Below are positions 51,537 through 63,458 of a stretch of DNA of 64,000 bases, piece by piece. The stretch covers positions 1 through 64,000 of the forward strand of contig JASANG010003891.1 in the NCBI GenBank assembly GCA_030248215.1, read 5' to 3'. The notes under the pieces were generated by a model, which made no database searches, was not told the origin of the DNA, and saw only the letters and a program-made list of their open reading frames with translations. The position numbers and the translations under genes were made by a program. The DNA comes from Enoplolaimus lenunculus (taxonomy: Eukaryota > Nematoda > Enoplea > Enoplida > Thoracostomopsidae). Positions within the stretch are counted from its first letter, which is position 1. Each line of letters begins with the position of its first letter.

Positions 51537-54500
51537 TTACATCTGTTCAATAGTACTGCTAATCGCTTGTACAGTAAAGTATCCAATCTCAAACGAGCCG
51601 AATGTCAAATAAAACCACGCCGCCATCCATAGTGCACCCCTGACAGCGGCGCTGAGACAGTTTGACTCCCAGCTGGACAAAAATTGCATCAAACAAAGTC
51701 CTGGGATCACTAGAATTAAAAACGCGTTAAAAATTCCAGCGAATTGAATTACAATTAAAATTTGAGGTACAATTAGCGCCAGTACCAACGATAGCACAAT
51801 ATACCCAGCAGCTAAGCCAATTTTAACTCTGTGTTCTTTTCGACTTCCAGTTGGCAACAAAAAGCGTTGCTTTATCAGAGTTAATAGACCGTCGCGTGCT
51901 GTAAATTGAATCAAAGGATAGACAAGTAATAGTTCGAGCGTATACGATATCATACCAACAATAGCTACAGGATGACGACTGTTGTAGTTGAGTAAAATTA
52001 TCGATTGAATGTTACTGCCAAATGTTGCAATTCCAAATACGACAACAACATTGTAGAATGCGCATGCACAGCATAACGCAATCCCAAGCGATCGGGTATA
52101 AGCAACAAATGTTTTTGGCGATAAACTGTCGTAGACTAAGACTGCTGTTGGGTGGTAGGTGTACGCGGCAATATACGATGCAAATCCGAACATTACTCTG
52201 GTCCATAGAGGATGATCTGGTGAATATGGGGCGACCAGGATATCTGTCAGGGCTGTAGAAGCTTGAGCGTGGGAGTTGGTGTCTGACGGCTGGTTTTGAA
52301 CATTTGTAGATAGTTCGGGGACGAAGTAACCGGCGACTACCATTGACGCTATGTATAACACACAGACGCTTGCCATAGTGCAGACGATCTAAAATTATCG
52401 CGCTGGGCTAGTGAGGGACTCAGCAATATCACGGCTACAACCCGTTACCCTCTGCAGACAAAATAAATTGTCTTAAAATTTCAACACTCCTACTTTTATA
52501 AATTTTCAAGACATCAGACATTAATAGCCTTCAACAGGTAAGAAATTCGGTTCTCAAATGGTTAAAACATAAATGTCTTATATTCAAAAAATTACTGTTG
52601 CCAATTTATAAGACACAAATTTCTCTATTTCAAGAAATAGTTATCTTTTATTCAAGAAACAATTTTTTATTTTTAGGTATGTAAAAATGCGGCTCCGTTT
52701 ATATTCTTAAGTGAGTATGTAAATAATCCAATTTCAGAGATATTTCGGGTTCAGCTCAGGCTCCAACCAACCTAAGTTTGCGTCTTGGACGTATCTTAAG
52801 CTGTAAAATTAGAGTATTTGGTTGAGCTTTAGCCCCCAATATTGGAGTCGGTTTGTATGGCAAGTCTCTGTGTTTTGTTTCAAATATATTTGTCTGATAT
52901 TTCAGACATATTTTTCTTAATCGTTCATAAAAAAGTCTTAAATTGAAGACAATTAAGATTGAAAAATTACAGACCTATATTTCTGAAAAGTTCAAGAAAT
53001 AAAAGTCTTGAATTCAAGACATATATGTCTGGAGTTCGCATCAAGACAGAATTGTCTTAAATTTCAGACCATATTTCTTGAATACAAGACAATTTATTTT
53101 GTGTGTAGAAACGTAGCGTTGGAAACCTTAGGCTCCCGGCAAAAGATTTTCCACATACGATTTCAGATAATTTTGGGGCTTTGGCGTAATTTACGTCAAC
53201 ATTGCGTTTAGTCACGCTTTTGCAGTTCTCGCTCGGTCCACCCGCGGTTTTTCTTATTCCGTTATAGCGTGCACTCTGCGTATGTGCCTTCGTTTTTGGA
53301 TGAGCTGCTGCGGCCATAGACAGAGGCACCCTCTCACAGGTTCGGGGGCCCTCGTATAAATGCTCTAGCCACGACAAGACAGGGCTCTGTAGGTGGCTGT
53401 GCCACACTTAAACCTATTTCAAACTAAAAACTAAAACTAAAATAAAACCCTATATCAAAACCACACCTTAAGGGAGTCCCTGGCTCCACCTAGTCTCTCT
53501 TAGAACTTAAGTTAGGCTTAGGCGTTGCTACAAGGCGTAAAAATGGGTAAAACTATGCTATGGCGGCTGTGTCCGCAATGTAAACTTACCTGGGCCCTGC
53601 GTGGCCATAGAACGTCATTGATTAATGGTGCATATCGTGCTGGCCTAATCTGCGCTTAACGACATAGCTAGGCTATGTCAGCACCAAAATGGTGCTTTTA
53701 ATATTGTGTGTCTCCGGCGTGGTTGTTGTTGTTGTTGTAGTACCGGTTGGGTGGCTCTCGACCTCGACCGCATTGCGGACACCCAATTGTGTGTGTCGGC
53801 AAAAATGCAAATGAGGTCGAGATGCCGATATGGGTAGCCAGGACCGGAATCAGTATTATCATCTTGGTGGTTGCAATCGGTTGGTATTTTTCTGGTGCGT
53901 TTACACGTGTTTTTACTTCTTGCGGTTATTAAGTTTTATTGTTGGATCGAGCGAGACTGGTGTAAGTAGGGCTTAGTGGAAGTAATTTAAGATTGTCACG
54001 GCGGCTTAATATGTGAAGGAAATCAGGCATCACGGACTTTATTGGTGTTGCGCAGGGCGCAGGATCTACCCAGTATTGAATACTGGTGTTATGTGCTAAA
54101 AGGGAACTTGGGGTATTACCGGAGAACCTGGGAAAGTAGTTTAGTGAATCTAACGGGGTTAGATTTACTATTCTACAACGGTTGGGCCAAATCTAACGGG
54201 GTTAGATTGGTCGGAAATTTGGTGTAACTCTAACGGGGTTAGAGTACACGGTTTAACGGGGTGTAATTCTAACGGGGTTAGAATTGCACGGATTCTGGAA
54301 AACGGCAAAAGTATTGGGTACGGTAAAGCCAGTGGCTGGATTAAATCAGATTCAGACGTCGGCTTTAAGGATTCCGGCTCGGGTTACCAGTTAAATTACA
54401 TAACCTGTGATTGGCTGGCCTTTAATTTGGGTATTTCGTGTCTTACGGTTCGGGTACCAGTAAATTGCATAACCTGTGATTGGCTGGCCTTAATTTCGGT

Positions 54501-57338
54501 TATTTTGTGTCCCACAGGTCGCGGGTACCAGTTAAATTACATAACCTGTGATTTGCTGGCCTTAAATTTGGGAATTTTGTGTGTCATACGGGTTGCGGGT
54601 TGGGATTTATAATAAACATTTACCGGCCGCGTTTTACTAAATCAGAGCGAATAGCATACATCGAGAAAAGAACTATACAGGCGATACAGGGTACAGGCTT
54701 AAGTCTAAATCACGAACTTCTCACAGGCTCAATTTCAGTGCCACGATAAAATGGAAAAAAATTAATAAATCAACGACCTGGGAAATTATAAGTCTGTTTT
54801 ATACAGCACATGTTCTACGCTTCTTCTGTCTGCTAAAATGTTTGGCCCTCTTACTTATGTAACCTATACGGTTTCTGGTTGAACGACCAGTATACCTAAA
54901 CCTTATATTAACAGAACACTTTTTGCTGTACTTTTAAATGATCGATTTTTCCGAGAAAACACAACGGGGCAACAAAACCCAGTACAACGACTGAGACGAT
55001 AAACTTGCCACCGGTCAAATACCAAACCGATAAATCTGCGTCCGGCATATTTCCATGGAGAAGTGATGCAATTTGATCACGAACTGCGGTGATGTATGCG
55101 ACGCAAGCCATGAAATATAGCGTCACTAACGATAACGATGCTAATGTTTGACCTAATCGACCCAAATAGTAACCAGCAATGTCCTAAAATAATAAATTAT
55201 CTGAGCAGCTTGACGTTATAGTTTTTTTATAACAAACTATTAGATAGGGAAGGCGACAGTTTCTAACATGGTCAAATCTCATTGGCTAGATATAAGCTGC
55301 GTGACCAGGCTTGTAGCCAGGTCACCTTGCTACGGGGGCTAGATATTCTTAAGGAGAATACAAGTGTTTTCGATGACTTTTATTGTAGTGACTCAAATAA
55401 CAGGAGGGACTGATATTCATTTGGCGTCTCCAGAGGGTACCCCCTGCTGTAAATCGGTTACGGACTGCTATTTATTTTTAACCCGCCCTCCGCCTTGCTT
55501 CGTAAAAGATATATATCCGGTATTGCAACTATCCGTTCAATAAACGCTTATTTATTTATTATCCTGTATCAAAAGCTTGAGCGATAATTCTATGTTATAC
55601 TTAGGAATGTACTTTCAAAACTTAAGTGTGCTTAAAAGTTTTATTAGGAATGCATACTCCAATTGATTGGGATTCAAAATGAAGATCCTCCTCTTATTAC
55701 CACCTCTGATTTGGGCCACTACAGTGAAGCAAGGTTGGACATTTTCTATAAAGGGTGGGCGTGCTTGGCGAGAGCTTCTGGTCCTTATGGCTTCAGTTTC
55801 TTTTTAACATTTTGGTGTTACATATGAACGATCAGTGATCAAATAATTATTGCACGCATGAACCAAAGATGACCACATATCGTAATAAATTTTTTTACGT
55901 TTTGTCGTAAAATATGACTAAACGGCACATATTTCAGGTGCCATGTCCTAAACCGTTTCTACGCTCGGTCCAAGGTCATGGGTCCGTTAAATACTAACGG
56001 TCAAACTGACTTGTAAAGAATGTATTTCTTTATCGCCGGTTTTTAGCCACCCTAGAAGTAGAGCGGATCCAAACGTTATGATAACCATAATAGCTTCCGA
56101 AATTAGACCCGGGATCAACCCACCAGAGTGCATCACTCCGTATGGCAGGGTCAAAATACCAGCGCCAACCATCGAATTGATGAGAATGAATATTGCCATC
56201 GTCCAGTGAGTTGGACCGTCATCGTGAAAAGCTGAAATGTACACGTAGAACTTTTTAAACCATGTAAATTTGCTCAAGATATTTTCGAAATTTCGTCAAA
56301 AATTGTGCGTAATAATTCAGATTACGTATAACTTTTCAGTGGCACCCGGATAACCAATGTGCTATTAAATAAAATACTAAATCTTAGTTGGTAAAACAAT
56401 GCTTCAAGCTACGAAGAACGGACTGACTACTGTGCTTGTCACCGCAATGAGAAGTGAACGTGGTACCATTTAGGATGCGGTTCAGACCACATCGTGCTGA
56501 TTGCCGGTCCACTGTTGTGTTAACCATTGAGCTACGCCGTCATGCAAACTTTAAGCTATCGTTTCTCTATATAAAGGGCCCAAATTCTCAAATGTGTATA
56601 GAAATTATCCTCAGTTAATGATAGGTTTCAAACTCACTAACTATTACTGTTGTTGAACTTAAAATTGGTACAAGAGTAGAGTAGTAAATCATATGAAAAA
56701 ATGTGCTAAATTTTGAGCCAAAGCATTCACTGGTTCGAAAGTTACAATATCTATCACCAACTGGTGGTAAATGCTACACATATTTGAGTATACAGTCGTA
56801 GGTTTTCGTGCGAAAAAACTTTGCCACAAATGTAATAACCAACCACGACCAGTAGAACAGGTCAGCTGTCTCATTTGCTCCCGTTGACTCGACTCAGCAT
56901 CGTTGTTGCACTTGCAAGTTACTTCATGGGATTTTTAGCCACAAACTTTCAGCTAATTTTATATTTGGCACTGTAAAACATGTTTGGCTGCCAACGGTTC
57001 TTGGTTTAAGCAACTTCATGGCATATCTTGCATCATCCATCTCAGCTGCACTTACATAACCGTTTAAGTCGCAAAATTGGCACATTTTCAACGTTGGACA
57101 CGTCAAGCGTTGAGTTTTTGTCGTTGGATCGAGCGTGTGACCCTGAACTGATGTAAGACTCGATTGAGTCGTTGTTTGTAAACCGTTGATAGCTGTCACC
57201 ACGCAGTTTTTTCTGGCCGCCGAAAGATATGTTATTCTGATCTGGTACCAATAGGTTGTTGTTAGTAGGGAAATCAGGCGATAACTTAATTGATCCATAA
57301 CTGCTACGATGAGTAGGGCGTCGACTGCGGTTAGGCAT
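51537..57338 (-). CDS. SLC38-type amino-acid transporter C (4 exons, 535 aa)
   Basis: Exons: 57338-57056, 56231-56011, 55183-54932, 52388-51537. Intron phases 1, 0, 0 match genes A and B; the total of 1608 bases is in frame. The first helix reads NSMVGAGILTLPYGVMHSGG. Exon 3 starts DIAGYYLGRLGQ and holds YITAVRDQIASL. Exon 4 opens IVCTMASVCVLY and has SIILLNYNSRHP and YPLIQFTARDGL. The cytosolic N-terminus is the longest of the three, 95 residues, rich in serine and asparagine. The family is amino acid/auxin permease, SLC38-like; substrate unknown. Intron 1 carries a tRNA-derived SINE, intron 2 a CTGTAGTGACCC element, intron 3 (2.5 kb) the AAGACA foldback element and an unusual hairpin-rich segment. 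Confidence 0.88.
52455..53105. mobile_element. 651-bp foldback element, interior of AAGACA/TTCTTGAA words
   Basis: The ends CAGACAAAATAAATTGTCTT and AAGACAATTTATTTTGTGTG are inverted repeats. The outer 200 bases on each side are built from repeated 'ttcaagacatt', 'aagaaattt' and complementary words. The middle holds ordinary sequence. It lies in intron 3 of transporter C. Confidence 0.8.
53650..54290. other. Hairpin-rich segment in intron 3 of transporter C
   Basis: Perfect short hairpins with three-base loops lie at 53661-53679 (GACATAGC/GCTATGTC), 53680-53696 (AGCACCA/TGGTGCT) and 54070-54086 (CCAGTAT/ATACTGG). Four related ones follow at about 54144-54168, 54190-54208, 54222-54249 and 54261-54289, all with the core CTAAC-GGG-GTTAG. 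An imperfect stem joins 53754-53765 to 53814-53826. A (TTG)n run sits near 53715. I know of no family that this matches. Confidence 0.75.
54383..54605. repeat. Three tandem copies of a roughly 75-bp unit
   Basis: Each unit contains 'ggttaccag' or 'gggtaccag', then 'attacataacctgtgat', then 'gctggcctt' and 'ttttgtgt'. The three copies are diverged by several changes and directly follow the hairpin-rich segment. Confidence 0.8.
55383..55724. mobile_element. CTGTAGTGACCC inverted-repeat element, copy 4
   Basis: The left end TTGTAGTGACTCAAATAACA and the right end ending GGGCCACTACAG are worn inverted repeats. It lies in intron 2 of transporter C and is the most diverged of the five copies. Confidence 0.75.
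56461..56543 (-). repeat. tRNA-derived SINE fragment
   Basis: On the minus strand the piece opens GACGGCGTAGCTCAATGG, a good polymerase III A box in a tRNA-like head, and continues to GGTCTGAACC, a B-box-like word 40 bases on. It does not fold as a full tRNA. It lies in intron 1 of transporter C. A SINE head or a tRNA pseudogene are the two readings. Confidence 0.5.
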
Positions 57339-58120
57339 TATTAATAGTTAGTTTAGCTGTAAACCAAACATTTAAAGGCCACTAAGTAGAAAACTCGTTT
57401 ACGTTCACATGATACAGCACCGGTACCTGCAATAGTGACGATACGTACTCGGACTCAAAAAAATTTTCCGGAGAGGTATACATAGGTTTTCGTTGGCTTA
57501 CAAGCAGGGTGGGAAAGTTTCTTCGGGGTACAAAATTTTTTGTCGGTGTCTGAGCCCCCCAGCCTTTCTTGGCTACGGGCGTCTAACGTATAAATTGGTT
57601 AGGTTCAGATTTAATCAATTTAAGTCACATATATGTTCGACTGGGCGTTCAGTAGCAATGATAACGGCTCGGCAAACGTAAAGCTTCTTGCTAATAAATG
57701 AACGGTGCAGAGGTTTAAACGGCGTACGTTTCAAAAAAATTTTATACAAGAAAAATTATTTAATGCAACAGCGACTATTTTAGGTCAGAAAACGATTTTC
57801 CATATAAATCACAGATTCCGAACCGACACAGTTTTTTTGTTGCTTATCACCAGCGCTTAAGTCCACACTTAACGACTGAGAACAAATTGTAACAAAAACA
57901 CCACCAGTACAAAAATATAAACGCTGAAAAAATTCTTATCTGATAAGACCGAAACTGATTTTAGCTTCTAGATTTTCTGGCAAAGTTACAGCAAAAACAG
58001 TAAAAGTAAGCGTCGGGGTCAGGACCGAGCATTTTAGGAATTATCGGCAAAAAAAGCAAAAACTTCTGTTTTTCTGTATTTTAGAAAAATAAAGTAAGCG
58101 GATTTGATTATAGGATTACT

Positions 58121-58324
58121 GGCCCATGTATAGAACAGGACAGTAACAGTAGTACAAGCGTATTCCTAAGCCTAAGCCTAAGAATGAGCCTAAGCGGTAA
58201 GGATGACCCTATTCCTAAGCGTAAGCCTAAGCCTAAGCCTAAGTAAAAAAGTCAGTCTAAAGCATAAGCTGACTCTTTTACAGCACCGCAGGAAAATCTT
58301 CCGAGCCTGTTCTATACATGGACC
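58121..58324. mobile_element. TTAGGC-filled inverted-repeat element, subfamily A
   Basis: The ends GGCCCATGTATAGAACAGG and CCTGTTCTATACATGGACC are near-perfect inverted repeats. The interior is CCTAAG runs on the plus strand, so it is inverted relative to the copies at 29421 and 43995. Confidence 0.9.
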
Positions 58325-59165
58325 AGATAAGTTAACAAAGCCAGCATCTATTTCATTTCTGATTACACACGAAATTAACAAGTAGCATTGCAAAATGAAA
58401 ACTGATGAAATATTTATAATCTGAAATCAAAAACCAAATAAATGTCGGAAAAGGCAATAGTGAAGAAATTTTTATAGAGAACACAGCCTCAAAAAACAAC
58501 ACGGGAATCTGATCAATTACTTATAAATTTAACTAGTCAGCCGGCTTTACGCAATCCGCAAAAGTTATCGAACTTGCAACAATCTGCATGTGGAATTTTT
58601 TTCCATAGAATAATTACATTTCTGTTGTGAGAAAATATTGTAAACAAAGTAATGCTGGAATGTTGCCCAAAATACAAATGTGGGGCGTTTCAGCTTTAAT
58701 AATATATATACATTAGTCAATACCTGGTAAAATTACTTCAAAAAATTACACGCCGTTCAAGCAGCTGTTGTATTTTGTGTTCCAGAATCTTTTATCAAGC
58801 TGGGTTATTTGGCCCGTGTTAAATATAGGGGCTTGCCAAATGAAATACAAGAATAACTGTGAAACTTAGGCACTTTGAACTTTTAGGCATACACTGGGGC
58901 CTATATGCTTTTGATTAGGTTTATGTTTAATAGGCATAAGCTTAGGTTTAGATATTTAGACCTAGGTTTAAGCTTAGTAAACACGCACCAGTAGTTAAGA
59001 TGGGCCGGACGTTTAAGCAATGAGTTCTGTTATATAATTTTTATTGCAATGAGTGAAAAGTTTCTACATTTATGTGCTAGTTAGCTTTTCGTTTAGCAGT
59101 AATTTAGTTAGGAATCACTAGTAGGATATTGTATTTTTGCGTGGTAAGAACATTCAGCTAACATA

Positions 59166-59568
59166 CTGTAGTGACCCGATTAAGAGGGGAGGGGGCAGAT
59201 ATTTATTTTGCCTCTCCAGAGGGTACCCCCCTTGTTGTTCGGTTACAGACTATATATCCGGTACTGCAATTATACGTTGAAGTAAACATTTATTTCACTT
59301 GTGTAGCTTGAGCGATAATACAAGGTTATACTTAGGAACGTACTTTCAAAATTTAAGTACGCTTTAACGTTTCGAACTCAAGTTATTTGGTCCTGGAGTC
59401 ATTTATGCGCTACAATTAGGGTTACATTACATTTATGAACTCTAATTAGGGTTATGGACTCTATCCGCTTACGGACTACTACTAGGGATACGGACTCCAA
59501 TTGATTCGGACTCAAAATGGGGAACCCCCGTCTTATTACCCCTCCCCCTCTTATTCGGGTCAATACAG
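59166..59568. mobile_element. CTGTAGTGACCC inverted-repeat element, copy 5
   Basis: The left end CTGTAGTGACCCGATTAAGA and right end CTTATTCGGGTCAATACAG are flanked by TA on both sides. It is the best-preserved copy, with the 'gagggtacccc' motif and the 'gactctaattaggg'-type words intact. Confidence 0.85.
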
Positions 59569-62427
59569 TAAATAGGTTTAATGTCAAAAATATTTCGACC
59601 GAAGGCGAAGACAATGACATCTGTAATATGGCGGCATTTTCCCCTACGTCCGACAATGTTGTATTATTTGCCGTTGTATGTTTTTAACCTTCCGGTTGTC
59701 ATTAGCAAAAAACATTGGAACTTTTGCCTGAATTTAAATTCTATTTTCTGCAACATTGCAAGGCGTAAAAAACATTAAACAGAAACCGCCGATATACATA
59801 TGGGGGTAGGCTTAAATTTCATTCTTTTCCATAGTTTTAAGTTAAGGCTTACATTCACAAATTGGAAACCGCTTTTTTATTACTACTGCAAGTTACAAAC
59901 CGTTGTTCTTATAGAATAACATCGGCTATTCAGGTTTTTACAGGTTTAATGTGCAGCAATTTTGAACCAATATTTTCAATTGTCCCAAAAAATTATCGAA
60001 ATTCAGTATAAAATTTAACTTTCATAACCATAAATTTCAAGCTAAACTCACGGGGGCCCGCAGTTAACCCGGGGCAGGGAGGGTTCAACCCCTCCTTGAA
60101 AAATTTTACCCCCACCCTTGAAAATTTTCAGCTTTGCTTGTAAGTCAACAAAAACCCTTGTATGCCCCTCGTGCAAAATTTTGTAGCGTCCCTCAGCGAG
60201 ATAAACTGGCTACGCGTCTGAAAACTCAGCGCCTGATTCAACTGTGCGAAGTCCCTCAGGTGTGTATGTTGAAATTTTCAGTGGTCAAGCGTTGCCAGCA
60301 ATAAACGTATTTTTAACTTTGAGAATTTGGCAGTTTCAGTTTAAGACTAAATATATTTTATTTTTTGTATTCGACATATATACAATGTGCTGAAACCGGT
60401 GCCAAATATTTTTCAAACAACCCATTTCTATGTTTACATTTAGTTGAACTATGCGGAGCCATCGCTGTGACACTAAACCAAATATGCGGCGACTGGTCAC
60501 TGTAAATAATTGCTGATTTGTTTACACTTCGCTCGTACTAAAATGTTTATAAAGTTTAACAGATTGTTTCTAGAAATTATTGCCGTTTCAACGAAGTATG
60601 ACTGTAGCGTGTTTGCGTTTATAAGCATATCACCACAAGCTGCGACAACAGAACAATCAAATTTTACAGCAGCTACAACATTTTTCGTCCGCGGCGACCA
60701 ACTGCGGTGCTAAGGAATTTTTGTCTAAATGACGCACGATTTAATATAATAGTGTTTACAGAAGCCAGAGCGAGCGAAAAACCAAACGCAATTTTAGTAC
60801 TAAACGTTAATGCAAAATTTTCGTTTTGATTCCTGGGGTCATGGCTCGTGCGCCCCTCTCCTTGCGACCGCCAGGGGTATGTGCGACGTAAATGTGTGCT
60901 TAGATCATAATAATAATAATAATAATATTTGTTGTCTTTGTGATTTCACGCACCGCGTGCAATATTTTCATTTTCTCGCCAGAAATATAAAAATATGCAC
61001 ATTTCGGTATAAAATATGGTCAATAACTTTAGTGAAGCGGACGTACGCAAAGATGTAAACAATTTGCATTTTTTTGCAGGAAGTCTTTCCAACTATTTTA
61101 AGTTGTTCTTCCTCAATTTACAGACCGGACACACCCCCATAGATTTCAGTATTTTGTGTTTGTGGCTCACAGAAGTGTGCGTAACCATATTGCGATCCGG
61201 ATAAGAAATATTTTACTCGACTTGCGCTTATCCCGTGAACATAAAATTTTTTTATCTCCAGGTGTACCCACGCTAAAAACTTATACCGGCTACCCGCATT
61301 TTTTCCACACCAAAATTTTAGCATTTTTCAAAGACTGTTTACGACGCGGCTTTGGAGGGAGTTTTTTCGTAATTGCTTTCATTTGAATTTCACACGAAAG
61401 CAACGAAATCTGTGATTCATGTAGTTAAGAAATCCAAACGAGCACTGCACATAATAGCGTAGGTTTTTGTAAATTAACCTTTGAAATTGGCTTGTGCTCT
61501 TATGATCACCGATAGCTTATCAAGAGTGCTAGCATATCGGCAAACTCGCAAAACTATAACATGGCATTGGAAATAGCAAACGCTTGATCAATAAAATTAT
61601 TTGTATCATAATTTAATGCTAAATGTGGTTGACTCCTTGTAGGCGCCGCCCACTGACGTACTCGCCGCTGTGTCCTTCCGAGTCCCCAAATGACGACGCT
61701 GTAAGGAGGTCGCCATTTCAATTGCTAGCGCTAAACAATATGTTTTGCTTCTTTTATGATCATCATCTAAGAGCCATTTTATATAAATATTTTCTCTACT
61801 AAACGATACTCATTGAACAATTTTCAAACTGCAAATATAAACAAAACGAAATTGCCGGGTGGATTGCGAGAAGACATACTTTTCCATTCAGTTTCGCAAT
61901 TTAGAACATCTTCAGTTCCGCGTAAAAACGATGCTTTTAAATTTTTGCTTAGATTCTGTTTAATAGCTGTTGTGCGATTTTCTAGCACATCAAATTTTGT
62001 GTACTGTACGTCGGCTACTTTCAAGTTGCGGCCAATGTAAAGATCATGGTCGTAATCGTAGTATAAGCATATTCCTGACCCAAGCTTAAGCCTAAGCAAA
62101 AATATTAGTCTAAAGCGTAAGCTTACTCTATAGGAGTACCACAGAAACCAAGTGCTACCCCAATGCATACTTGGGCTGAAGTTGCAACATGCCCGTAGCC
62201 AGCACAGCATCAGGCTTTTGTGTCCGCTAACGTAGTTAACCAAATCTGTGATCAAAGTTAAATGACTCGAAAATTCCATGAGACGTTTTGCGCACTTTTG
62301 CTTTAAATATTTGTGTTTTCTCACAATTAATTTATCTCTGAAAATAAAATTGAGTCAATCAAAGCATAAATTTTGTTTGAAACAACTTATCTGCCTCGGA
62401 TCCGCCGCTGTTGTCAGCGTATTTACG

Positions 62428-62535
62428 ATTGCGCTATACTTGGAGCGTGTCGCCGAACGCCGCCACACGCCGTCCAACGCCACTGCACGCCACCAAACTC
62501 ATAGCGGTGTGCGGCACAGTGAAGTGTAGCGCAAC
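62428..62535. mobile_element. GTTGCGCTATACTT element, 108-bp short form
   Basis: ATTGCGCTATACTT and 'agtgtagcgcaac' are the inverted ends; the core is 'cgccgccacacgccgtcc'-like, GC-rich. It is the smallest of the three members in this window. Confidence 0.8.
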
Positions 62536-63170
62536 TCTAAATCTTGGCTTGCTATCTGATGTAACAAAAAAACTTATTATCATCAGTTAATTGAAATATG
62601 ATTCATCACGTCTCTTATGCGGTGTTCAGGATTACAACACAGGTTACGAAAATGCGAGTTATGCGAGGGAGAAGCTAAACGCAATTTAAGCATTAGCATC
62701 TAATACAAAATTTTGGTTTTGAAAATCTTTAAACGCCGCCCGCACTTCTTGTCGCGGTGTCTACTGTTGTATCGGTAATCCGGCTTTTAACAAGGAGCGG
62801 CATTATATTGCATTCTAAGCTGAACGATGCCGTTACCGCTGGTCTGTTAATTGTCATTAAAGAAAAGTGTTTAGCAATTTCACAGCTTTAGCTGCGACGT
62901 CAACGTATACATGCTCATTTTCAGGGACGTTGTACCGACAGAAACGCGGGAGGGAGACGGTGACCTTCAATTTTTTGTGTCAAGTAGGATCCACTGTCTA
63001 ATTTAGTAATTAATACCAATTTGCCAATTCTATTTGAAAAGTGTAATGTTTTAGTTGTTTTTCTGTCGGGGTCAACCGTTTGTTTCAAATTGCTGGATAC
63101 GTAAATGCTTATAAGATGCATCATCGTTTGTAAATTAATTTATGTTCAAATACACTAATTTTAACTTTTT

Positions 63171-63458
63171 ATGTATTCGTTTTTGTTTTGCGTCATCATC
63201 AGTTTGGGCGTAAAAGCGTTTTCTAGCTCATTCAGTTCGGTATACTCTCAAGTGTCCCTTGCCGATCTCCCAAGAACCGTTACTGCCGGGGCTGCTATAG
63301 ACGTTACAAAAACAGCGCAGAGTTCGCAGACTAAGGTTGTAAAGACGTTTCTGTTGCGGGGGTCTTTGTTTTTGCAAATGTTAAGACACTCTGTATACAT
63401 TTATTGCTATTGCATTTTAGCAAAATCTATGTATTGCTTAGTGTTTCTGCGCGGCTAA
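63171..63458 (+). CDS. Possible secreted protein or first exon (95 codons)
   Basis: The frame starts MYSFLFCVIISLGVKAFSSS, a good signal peptide, and continues as a serine/threonine/alanine-rich mature part (TVTAGAAIDVTKTAQSSQTK). The last 40 codons look less like protein. A possible donor after SSQTK (AAG followed by GTTGTA) is weak. No family recognised and no second exon found before the window end. Confidence 0.3.
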   Translation: MYSFLFCVIISLGVKAFSSSFSSVYSQVSLADLPRTVTAGAAIDVTKTAQSSQTKVVKTFLLRGSLFLQMLRHSVYIYCYCILAKSMYCLVFLRG

